In this document: piece by piece, positions 1 through 5,077 of the stretch
Layout: every line of letters begins with the position of its first letter
Numbering within the stretch: the stretch's first letter is position 1
NCBI GenBank assembly: GCA_003661105.1
Contig: QMVM01000137.1
Location: 1 to 5,798, forward strand
Source: Methanosarcinales archaeon
GTDB lineage: Archaea; Halobacteriota; Methanosarcinia; Methanosarcinales; Methanogasteraceae
DNA: 5,798 nucleotides
Direction of reading: 5' to 3'
Program-made: the position numbers and the translations under genes
Notes under the pieces: model-generated
What the model was told of the DNA's origin: nothing
The model's database searches: none
Seen by the model: the letters and a program-made list of their open reading frames with translations, nothing else

Positions 1-107
1 CGAAGAGTGCGACGAAGAGTGCGGCAAGCGAAGGTCCCGGCTTCGGAGGCGTATTCGCAGTAGCGGGTCTGCTTGCAATTGCATACCTGCTGCGGCGGCA
101 GGGATAA
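1..107 (+). CDS. PGF-CTERM surface protein, C-terminal end only
   Basis: Only the last 34 complete codons of this gene are inside the window; the reading frame starts at base 3 and ends with TAA at 105-107. The tail is a short Ser/Ala/Lys-rich linker, then PGFGGVFAVAGLLAIAY and a basic end (LLRRQG). This is the three-part PGF-CTERM sorting signal: the PGF motif, one hydrophobic segment of about 15 residues, and a terminal Arg cluster. In the known archaeal system, archaeosortase A cuts at this signal and the new C-terminus is attached to a membrane lipid, so the protein is expected on the cell surface, often S-layer-associated and glycosylated. The body of the protein lies off the left edge, so its function cannot be told. 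The gene is followed by a hairpin terminator, so it is probably the last gene of its transcript. Confidence 0.85.
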   Translation, partial: KSATKSAASEGPGFGGVFAVAGLLAIAYLLRRQG

Positions 108-128
108 GAATAGAGAATATAACTAACC

Positions 129-162
129 GGGGGATGACTTGCATCCCCTAAATCATTTTTTT
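129..162 (+). terminator. Hairpin and T-run terminator after the PGF-CTERM gene
   Basis: GGGGATG (130-136) pairs perfectly with CATCCCC (142-148) around a five-base loop, and a run of seven T follows at 156-162. It lies 22 bases after the stop of the PGF-CTERM gene. Archaeal RNA polymerase stops mainly at oligo-T, so the T-run is the key part and the hairpin may help. The position between two convergent genes fits a terminator for the plus-strand transcript. On the minus strand the hairpin is not followed by a T-run. Confidence 0.6.
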
Positions 163-202
163 GGGCAAACAGATAACTGCATTCCACAGATTCTTGACAC
201 AG

Positions 203-1384
203 TCACGAACACATCTCGATTAAGAGTTCTTCTCCGCTCATCGTGCCCCTTGCGATGAGCATGTCACCCGCGCAGAGTACTGTTCTTGCGCCGGGGCTGT
301 AAATCCACCGTTCCCCCCGCTTGACTGCCATGATATGCACACCGGTCTCGGTCTCGAGCTTGAGTTCGCCAAGCGACTTCCTGACAACCTCAGAACCCGG
401 TGCGATCTGTAGCTTGGTGACTACTTCATCAGACTCGCGCACGGCAATTGCCATGATCGGATGCGGCTCAATCTCTCGAAGCACCACGTCTGCGATGTCA
501 TAAGCCGCGTCAGAGATCGCTTCCGAGGAATTGGCGAGATGCAGGAGTCCTCTGAGTTTATCCACGTCCTCGATATTTTTTGCCGATTCGAGCACCCAGT
601 GCTGGAGTTCGTACTTCATGCCGTCCATCTTATCCTCGATGTAGCGCACCTCCTCTGCGATCTCTTTATTATAAAAAAGCATTGCAGAATATGCAAGCCC
701 GACCGCAAGTTCGGACATGTTCTTCATCTCCACGATCAGGTCAACCGCGCGGTCGAGATCGCCGAGGACACGTTCCGGCTCGACTATGGTTCGTGCGTAA
801 CGCTTGCGGGTTGCGCACTCCATGAAGAGCGGCACGCCTTCATCATGCCCGCGTGCAAAGACCACGTCGCCAGCCTTCACAAGCGTGCTGTGATCAGGAT
901 CGTATATCCAGTTTTTTCCCCGCCTGATCGCAATCAACCACATACCGGTCTCGGTCTCGAGTTCAATCTCCCCGAGCGACCGTCCTGCCATCGGCGACTC
1001 CGGGCTGACCTTTGCACTTGCAATCGTCTCCTCTGCGCCACGTAGGTCAGGTTTCAGTTCGACAGGTATCCCGAGATCGAGGAGCGTGGTCTTTGCGATA
1101 TCGCCTGCTGCATTTGCGATGTTCTCGGCTGCCGCGCCAACCTGCAGCACACCTGCAAGGACTTCTGCATCCTCAATCCTTCGAGCGCTTAACATCGCTG
1201 AAATCATCATGTAATAACCAAGAGTATCCATCTTCTCTTCGAGGCGGATAACCTCCATCGCGATCTCCCGGTCGTCATAGATCACAGCCGAGTATGCAAG
1301 ATCCATCATCAATTCGGAGGTATCCTTCATATCGATCAAGAGGTCCTTCATACTCCTTGTGCAGTGTTTTAGTTCTTGTGTCAT
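203..1384 (-). CDS. Duplicated PhoU-RCK_C (TrkA_C) regulatory protein
   Basis: A soluble 393-residue protein made of two copies of the same unit. Copy 1 is a PhoU-like helical domain (about 8-105) and an RCK_C/TrkA_C domain (about 122-190); copy 2 is PhoU-like (about 208-305) and RCK_C (about 322-392). The copies align well: both helical parts contain SEL...LAYSA and an ExxxD motif (E49-D53 and E250-D254) like the metal-binding motif of PhoU proteins, and both RCK_C parts share SLGE followed by LETETG, then RRG/KRG and AGD. RCK_C domains bind small ligands such as ions or cyclic di-nucleotides and gate K+ or cation transporters. Archaeal proteins of this layout (COG3273-like) are usually next to transporters, and here the divergent neighbour is an RCK-fused antiporter. 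I infer a regulatory or sensing role in cation transport; no membrane segment or catalytic site is visible. The ATG at 1384 has only a weak, distant AAGGAT upstream. Confidence 0.85.
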   Translation of the reverse strand: MTQELKHCTRSMKDLLIDMKDTSELMMDLAYSAVIYDDREIAMEVIRLEEKMDTLGYYMMISAMLSARRIEDAEVLAGVLQVGAAAENIANAAGDIAKTTLLDLGIPVELKPDLRGAEETIASAKVSPESPMAGRSLGEIELETETGMWLIAIRRGKNWIYDPDHSTLVKAGDVVFARGHDEGVPLFMECATRKRYARTIVEPERVLGDLDRAVDLIVEMKNMSELAVGLAYSAMLFYNKEIAEEVRYIEDKMDGMKYELQHWVLESAKNIEDVDKLRGLLHLANSSEAISDAAYDIADVVLREIEPHPIMAIAVRESDEVVTKLQIAPGSEVVRKSLGELKLETETGVHIMAVKRGERWIYSPGARTVLCAGDMLIARGTMSGEELLIEMCS

Positions 1385-1438
1385 GTTTCTTAGAATATCC
1401 TTTCAATAGCAACTATGCGGACGGCTAATGGTTTCGTT

Positions 1439-1457
1439 GTTGCAGTTATGTTGCAAC
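1439..1457. repeat. Inverted repeat GTTGCA-N7-TGCAAC
   Basis: GTTGCA (1439-1444) and TGCAAC (1452-1457) are perfect inverted copies with a seven-base centre. The site lies 55 bases upstream of the PhoU-RCK_C start codon and overlaps the end of the possible leader ORF. It could be a dimeric regulator's binding site or an RNA hairpin in the leader; no T-run follows on either strand, so it is not a simple terminator. Confidence 0.35.
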
Positions 1458-1547
1458 CCACCACTCACCAGTTCCATAATCAGATGCAGTCCCGGATATC
1501 ACAGCCTCGTGCGGTATATCCGTATCCTCTTCGGTTGCGTCGTCCAT
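1446..1547 (-). CDS. Possible 33-residue leader ORF upstream of the PhoU-RCK_C gene
   Basis: An ATG at 1547 opens 33 codons ending with TAA at 1446-1448. The peptide is acidic at its start (MDDATEEDTD) and ends GEWWVAT. It lies between the best minus-strand TATA box (1599-1606) and the PhoU-RCK_C start at 1384, so it would be in the 5' part of that transcript. Its stop codon falls in the loop of an inverted repeat (1439-1457), an arrangement that recalls leader-peptide control, but this is inference. No clear ribosome binding site is seen. It could equally be a chance ORF or a fragment of a decayed gene; I recognise no family. Confidence 0.25.
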   Translation of the reverse strand: MDDATEEDTDIPHEAVISGTASDYGTGEWWVAT

Positions 1548-1598
1548 GGTGCTATTTCAGATTCCAGTACTATTGCGGTTACTTAATCCACTCTTCCC

Positions 1599-1606
1599 AT
1601 ATTAAA
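1599..1606 (-). promoter_or_regulatory. TATA box for the minus-strand PhoU-RCK_C transcript
   Basis: Read on the minus strand the site is TTTAATAT, a good archaeal TATA box and the best one in the 395-base gap on this strand. Transcription would begin near 1575, giving a leader of roughly 190 bases before the PhoU-RCK_C start and about 30 bases before the possible leader ORF. No convincing BRE precedes it. Confidence 0.4.
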
Positions 1607-1654
1607 TCCACCGAGACTGATGATGCCGCACAATCATGACGAGGCGAGTCTGAG

Positions 1655-1667
1655 TGGGGTTACCCCA
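1655..1667. repeat. 13-base palindrome TGGGGTTACCCCA
   Basis: A perfect palindrome with a single central base, placed between the two divergent TATA boxes (1599-1606 on minus, 1731-1736 on plus). Its position and symmetry fit an operator for a dimeric regulator that could act on both directions. It lies upstream of the predicted plus-strand start, so it would not be in the antiporter mRNA if the TATA box at 1731 is used. Confidence 0.35.
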
Positions 1668-1677
1668 ATCTCTTCAC

Positions 1678-1721
1678 GGTGACTCCTTCGCCGCAGATGG
1701 GGCCGACCGGGAGTAGGCACC
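1678..1721. repeat. Long imperfect hairpin upstream of the antiporter gene
   Basis: GGTGACTCC (1678-1686) pairs with GGAGT (1710-1714) and CACC (1718-1721), giving nine pairs interrupted by one three-base bulge (AGG, 1715-1717) around a 23-base GC-rich loop. It begins 10 bases after the palindrome at 1655-1667. It could be a protein-binding region or part of a small structured RNA. I match it to no known riboswitch or RNA family. Confidence 0.3.
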
Positions 1722-1730
1722 ATGACTACC

Positions 1731-1736
1731 TTATAT
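1731..1736 (+). promoter_or_regulatory. TATA box of the antiporter gene
   Basis: TTATAT lies 43 bases before the ATG at 1780. With the usual archaeal spacing of about 25 bases, transcription would start near 1758-1761, leaving a short leader of about 20 bases. An AAAGGG tract at 1761-1766 is within this leader but is a weak and somewhat distant ribosome binding site. Confidence 0.45.
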
Positions 1737-1779
1737 CGTTGCCGCCCAATACTAAAGACAAAAGGGTAACGGACGAATC

Positions 1780-3609
1780 ATGGATCCGATCCACATCTTT
1801 GCAGTCTTTGCAATAGTCCTTGCGGTTGGCATCATCGCACAGATGGTTAGCAGACTCACGCGGATGCCGAGCATCGTCTTCTTGCTTGCGGCGGGGATAC
1901 TGCTTGGGCCGGAATGTGTAGGCTTGATCGATCCGTGGATATATGGCGATGGCTTGAACTTGATCATCACCTTTGCCGTGGTGATCATCGTATTCGATGG
2001 CGGTATCAACGTCGATCTCAGGCACATCCGCAGGGTCTCAGGGAGTGTCCTTGCGCTGATCAGCATCGGCGTACTGATCGTCATGATCGGTGGCGCTGTT
2101 GCAGCTCATGAACTGACAGGGCTTGACTGGCATTTCGCACTCCTCTTCGGCGCGCTGGTGGCGGCGACAGGTCCGACGGTCATTGTGCCGTTGATGAAGG
2201 CGATACGGGCAAATAACCGGGTGCGGAGCATTCTGGAGGTCGAGGGCATATTTAATGATGCGATCAGCATAATTCTTGCTGCCCTTATTTTCGAATGGAT
2301 CGTGGCACCGTACCCGCACCCGGGATACGGGATTGCCATGTTCCTCATGAGAATTGCGACCGGTGGGGCGGTCGGGCTGGTTGGCGGGCTATTGTGCGTA
2401 TTCGCACTGCCCAGGATCCATGCCATCACAAGTGAACTGTTAAACATCACTACTATCTCCTTTGTCCTGATCACATACACGATTGCAGAACTGATCTTAA
2501 ACGAGACCGGAATCTTTGCGGTGGCGGTTGCCGCAATATGCGTAGGCGCGTCAGATATACCGAACAAAAAGGAGATACAGGAGTTCAAAAGCGATTTGTC
2601 GATAATTCTACTATCAATAATCTTTGTTCTTCTTGCTGCAATGCTACAATTTGACAGCATCCGATCAATCGGGATAAACGGCGTATTCGTTGCTGCTGCC
2701 CTGATCTTCATCGTGAGACCAGTTGCAGTCATTGCATCGACCATCCATTCGCAACTGCGGTGGAAGGAGCGATTGTTCATATCCGCGATAGGACCTAAGG
2801 GGGTTGTGCCCGCATCGATGGCGACCTACTTCGCAATCGAACTTGCTGATGCAGAAGCGGGCAGCACCATCATGGGTCTTGTATTTATATGTATCATCAT
2901 CACAGTAACATTGACTGGCATATCCGCAAGGCCAGTTGCAAGAGCACTTGGGGTGATACCAATGGAGATACTGATTGTCGGAGGCGGCGATGTCGGATGC
3001 GCGCTCGCACACCGCCTGATCCGGAGAGGCGAGAACGTGGTTGTGATCGATAAGGATCATGAAAACTGCCGGCGCGTGGAGGAACTCGGAGTGCCTGCGG
3101 TAGAGGGGGATGCCGGGGACATGACAGTCCTTGCGAAGGCAGGCATCAAAAATGCCAAATATCTTGTCGCGACCACTGATCAGGACGGCGTGAACCTGCT
3201 CGTCTGTCAGGTCGCAAAGAACAAGTTCGGGTTTGGAGGGGATAAACTCGTCGCGCGGGTCAACGACCCGAAGAACCTGTCCACATTCCGCGATCTCGGC
3301 ATCAGGTCGATGAGTCCGATCACGTCGGCAGCCTCGATTCTGGATAATCTGATCACGCACCCGAGTCTCTTCTCGATGTACGAACTCGGCGAACGGGGCG
3401 ATATCCTCGAGATGCCGGCATCCAACCCGGAGATGATCGGAATGGCGGTAAGGAATCTCCAGCTTCCTACTGATGTACTGATCGTGCTGATTCGGAGAGG
3501 TGATGCAACGCTGATCCCGCACGGCGATCTGGTCATCGAGAGCGGGGATCGGGTCACGTTCATGGGCGCGAGGGATGCTGTTAGAAAGGCGGTCGATCTG
3601 TTCCGGTAG
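1780..3609 (+). CDS. CPA1/NhaP-type cation/proton antiporter fused to RCK_N and RCK_C
   Basis: A membrane antiporter that would exchange Na+ or K+ for H+. Residues 1-390 are strongly hydrophobic, with roughly 12-13 membrane segments. Family marks visible are TGPT (130-133), VEGIFND with the Asn-Asp pair N159-D160 that binds the ion in NhaP proteins and E155 just before it, R313-P314, and GPKGVVPA (338-345). Residues 396-515 are an RCK_N (TrkA_N) Rossmann domain with the glycine motif G401-x-G403-x-x-G406 and acidic D424 at the end of strand two, which points to NAD(H) binding. Residues about 540-609 are an RCK_C domain. The full length of 609 fits an antiporter plus a complete RCK module, which normally senses nucleotide, ion or cyclic di-nucleotide levels and gates the transporter. 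It is divergent from the PhoU-RCK_C gene and converges with trm56, its stop being 35 bases from that of trm56. A T-rich tract at 3665-3676 may end its mRNA. Na+ versus K+ preference cannot be told. Confidence 0.9.
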   Translation: MDPIHIFAVFAIVLAVGIIAQMVSRLTRMPSIVFLLAAGILLGPECVGLIDPWIYGDGLNLIITFAVVIIVFDGGINVDLRHIRRVSGSVLALISIGVLIVMIGGAVAAHELTGLDWHFALLFGALVAATGPTVIVPLMKAIRANNRVRSILEVEGIFNDAISIILAALIFEWIVAPYPHPGYGIAMFLMRIATGGAVGLVGGLLCVFALPRIHAITSELLNITTISFVLITYTIAELILNETGIFAVAVAAICVGASDIPNKKEIQEFKSDLSIILLSIIFVLLAAMLQFDSIRSIGINGVFVAAALIFIVRPVAVIASTIHSQLRWKERLFISAIGPKGVVPASMATYFAIELADAEAGSTIMGLVFICIIITVTLTGISARPVARALGVIPMEILIVGGGDVGCALAHRLIRRGENVVVIDKDHENCRRVEELGVPAVEGDAGDMTVLAKAGIKNAKYLVATTDQDGVNLLVCQVAKNKFGFGGDKLVARVNDPKNLSTFRDLGIRSMSPITSAASILDNLITHPSLFSMYELGERGDILEMPASNPEMIGMAVRNLQLPTDVLIVLIRRGDATLIPHGDLVIESGDRVTFMGARDAVRKAVDLFR

Positions 3610-3644
3610 GTGTGTATTAGTGATGTGACGTACCCGATCTCGCG

Positions 3645-4166
3645 TCAGGTCATCTCAATGACCCTTTTTCCTTTCCTCATCGGGACGATCTCATGTCGCT
3701 CACCCTCAAACGTCCTTGTAAGTTCTCGCCCGTCCTGCAGGTGGTCGAGAAGCAGTGCCAGCGCAGCCACCTCTGAATGGGGCTGGCTTCCTGCTGCAAC
3801 ATTCAGATCCGCGAGATCGTATATGGCCGGTGGTACCTTTTCAGCGCCGACGATGATCATGAGATCGCGGTTTTGCATCTCAGATGCCACATCAGGCAGA
3901 TTCAAGCCGTACATCGTGAGATGCACAACCATGCCGCCCTCTGCCTTCCACTGCTTGATCGCCTCCCTCCAGTTGACATCGATCTCGACAAAGAAGTCCC
4001 CGCCCCATGCCCGCGTCACGTCATCTATGCTCTCCTTGATCTTTCGGTCATCTGCCGCAAGGAGCATTCCGGAAGCGCCAAGCGCACGCGCGGTCAAGCC
4101 TACATGCGTGGTTATGCGCTTGTCCCGCACCGGGCGGTGTCCGATCCGCAGTACAACGAGTTTCAT
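3645..4166 (-). CDS. trm56: tRNA (cytidine(56)-2'-O)-methyltransferase aTrm56
   Basis: A 173-residue SPOUT-family enzyme that transfers a methyl group from S-adenosylmethionine to the 2'-hydroxyl of C56 in the T-loop of tRNAs, which stabilises the tRNA elbow. It is specific to archaea. Recognisable blocks are RIGHRP (7-12) and RDKRITTHV (14-22) near the start, VHLTMYG (81-87), and the C-terminal knot region with VGAEKVPP (106-113), ADLNVAAGSQPHSEVAAL (119-136). The length is normal for the family and all main motifs are present. The ATG at 4166 gives the expected MKLVVLRIGHRP start; no ribosome binding site is visible, so the mRNA may be short-leadered or leaderless. A minus-strand TATA-like site lies at 4215-4221. 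Its upstream neighbour on the same strand is the zinc-finger gene, with 79 bases between them, and the plus-strand antiporter gene converges on it. Confidence 0.95.
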   Translation of the reverse strand: MKLVVLRIGHRPVRDKRITTHVGLTARALGASGMLLAADDRKIKESIDDVTRAWGGDFFVEIDVNWREAIKQWKAEGGMVVHLTMYGLNLPDVASEMQNRDLMIIVGAEKVPPAIYDLADLNVAAGSQPHSEVAALALLLDHLQDGRELTRTFEGERHEIVPMRKGKRVIEMT

Positions 4167-4212
4167 GATGGGGGTTCTATGAGGGTGAGGGAAATTCGAA
4201 ACTTTCCGGATT

Positions 4213-4222
4213 CATACTATAG
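4213..4222 (-). promoter_or_regulatory. Possible TATA box of trm56
   Basis: Read on the minus strand the site is CTATAGTATG, about 50 bases upstream of the trm56 ATG, in the 79-base gap after the zinc-finger gene. Transcription would start near 4190. The match is only moderate, so trm56 might instead be read from further upstream. Confidence 0.3.
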
Positions 4223-4245
4223 ATGGCAACTTTACATAATGTTGC

Positions 4246-4599
4246 TCATACTGGTATGCCGCGCCTCGGTTCGTGCGTTACAAGTGTCGGATGCTTAAAT
4301 CTGACAGTTGAGCGTTTTTTACGTATCTGTCTCTCAACGGTACGCATCGAGTCCTGGCTCAATGATTCCATGCCGCATATATGACATCGAACCCCATGTA
4401 GCTGTGTAACACGAACCCGCTTACCCTCAACAACTGTGTCAACCACTATGTCATCAATATGTTCAAATTGCGCGCCACATTCACATCCTTCCATGACCAC
4501 TGCGCATCCCGCATCCCGTCTCGATACGATCTCATCGTCAGTCCTCACAGGAACATTTACTGTCACGCCCTGTTTGCATAGTGGATATTTTTTCTCCAT
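4246..4599 (-). CDS. YgiT-type zinc-finger protein, probable antitoxin of a decayed toxin-antitoxin pair
   Basis: A 117-residue protein whose second half resembles the YgiT/MqsA-type zinc finger: a strand-rich stretch (about 50-70), then GVRCHICGMESLS with C72 and C75, then a helix with RTVERQIRK. The first knuckle is expected as CPxC near the start, but residue 5 is Tyr (codon TAT; Cys would be TGT), leaving only C8. Further Cys residues are C32, C39 and C41 (ECG). No helix-turn-helix is obvious; the C-terminus (about 91-117) is basic and unlike the short ends of usual members. In the known family such zinc-finger proteins follow and neutralise small DUF4258/MqsR-like toxins; here the remains of such a toxin lie just upstream, ending two bases before this ATG. 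The ATG at 4599 is supported by GAGGA six bases upstream (4606-4610). Whether it still folds and binds zinc is uncertain. Confidence 0.6.
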   Translation of the reverse strand: MEKKYPLCKQGVTVNVPVRTDDEIVSRRDAGCAVVMEGCECGAQFEHIDDIVVDTVVEGKRVRVTQLHGVRCHICGMESLSQDSMRTVERQIRKKRSTVRFKHPTLVTHEPRRGIPV

Positions 4600-4601
4600 A
4601 T

Positions 4602-4856
4602 TTATTCCTCGAATGCTGTATCACAACCACGATTATTCCATCTGATTGATGTGTGAGCGCATATACAACCCGCATCGGTCTATTTGGCGGTATTGTTCCG
4701 AACGCATCATAACGGTTTGGATGGCTTCGATCCGATGTGTACCTGCCAGGCAACAGCACAGTCTTAATCTCGCACTCTTCTATGCGATGTCCACGCTGCT
4801 TGATGTGCTGCCATGCAATAAAATATTTTTCACCAAATACAAGTCTCCAGACGCAC
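4602..4856 (-). pseudogene. Broken DUF4258-like toxin gene
   Basis: The minus-strand frame open from 4895 down to 4538 encodes a compact domain with FGEKYFIAWQHIKQRGHR, IEECEI, DAFGTIPPNRPMRVVYAL and DGIIVVVI. The pattern (His-x3-Arg near the start, a Pro/Arg-rich centre, then R-VVYA and a final run of V/I strands) matches small DUF4258-type toxins that precede YgiT-type antitoxins. Two defects are seen. First, no ATG, GTG or TTG occurs in this frame before GTG at 4759, which would cut off the conserved N-terminus; a GTG at 4856 could serve only if one base near 4841 were removed. Second, the frame runs 62 bases into the antitoxin gene, whereas adding one base near 4618-4619 would give ...VVITAFEE and a TAA at 4602-4604, two bases before the antitoxin ATG. 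Both point to a frameshifted, inactive gene of about 85 codons. Sequencing error is the alternative. The family name is from pattern memory only. Confidence 0.55.
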
Positions 4857-4920
4857 TGTTTGAGTGCTGGCTGTTCGAGTTGTATGTCCGATTTTATCTA
4901 ATCTTTGCCAATTCGAGTTA

Positions 4921-5005
4921 CGCCGGGGTTGGGATTCGAACCCAAGTGTTCCAAGGGAACAACAGGTCTCGAGCCTGCCGCGTTAGTCCGCTCTGCCACC
5001 CCGGC
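4921..5005 (-). tRNA. tRNA-Ser (anticodon CGA)
   Basis: On the minus strand the acceptor arm GCCGGGG (complement of 4999-5005) pairs with CCCCGGC (complement of 4922-4928), followed by discriminator G, as in serine tRNAs. The anticodon stem GCAGG/CCTGT (one G-T pair) encloses the loop CTCGAGA, giving anticodon CGA, which reads the codon UCG. The variable arm is long, with stem TGTTCC/GGAACA, as in class II tRNAs, and the T-arm is TTGGG-TTCGAAT-CCCAA. No intron is present and CCA is not encoded, as is common in archaea. The D-stem is short (GC/GC firm; the third pair would be A-C). A strong TATA element lies about 45-63 bases upstream. The toxin remnant begins within about 65 bases of its 3' end. 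Confidence 0.95.
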
Positions 5006-5049
5006 AGTATGAACTGTATCAGTGGCGGGGTGTTACATTACGGTGACGA

Positions 5050-5068
5050 CCATATTTAATATATATGG
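5050..5068. promoter_or_regulatory. AT-rich, nearly symmetrical TATA element
   Basis: CCATATTTAATATATATGG reads almost the same on both strands (CCATAT and ATATGG at the ends). On the minus strand it gives TATATATTAAATA about 50 bases upstream of the tRNA-Ser 5' end, which fits its promoter with a short precursor leader. On the plus strand it could drive the thrombospondin-repeat fragment, with transcription starting near 5085. The tRNA role is the better supported of the two. Confidence 0.5.
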
Positions 5069-5077
5069 TTCAGGTGG

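Noticed and set aside
461..1045. Plus-strand frame of 194 codons over the PhoU-RCK_C gene
   Set aside because: The minus-strand protein there has two well-matched domain copies; the plus-strand translation is Cys/His/Arg-rich with no family.
1415..1639. Plus-strand frame of 74 codons in the gap between the divergent genes
   Set aside because: Its composition is like noncoding sequence (many His, Gln, Arg, Tyr), it resembles no family, and it runs across the minus-strand TATA box.
1617..1654. C/D-box-like pattern (CTGATGA then CTGA) suggesting an archaeal guide RNA
   Set aside because: The boxes are only about 35 bases apart, there is no internal D'/C' pair, and the C box starts with C instead of A or G.
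2106..3522. Long minus-strand open frames inside the antiporter gene
   Set aside because: They lie antisense to a clear membrane/RCK protein, and their translations are rich in Ile, Thr, Arg and Cys without any recognised domain.
4226..4245. Inverted repeat GCAAC-N10-GTTGC between the zinc-finger gene and trm56
   Set aside because: It has only five pairs and no T-run, and its arms are in the opposite order to the GTTGCA/TGCAAC repeat at 1439-1457, so it is not a second copy of that site.
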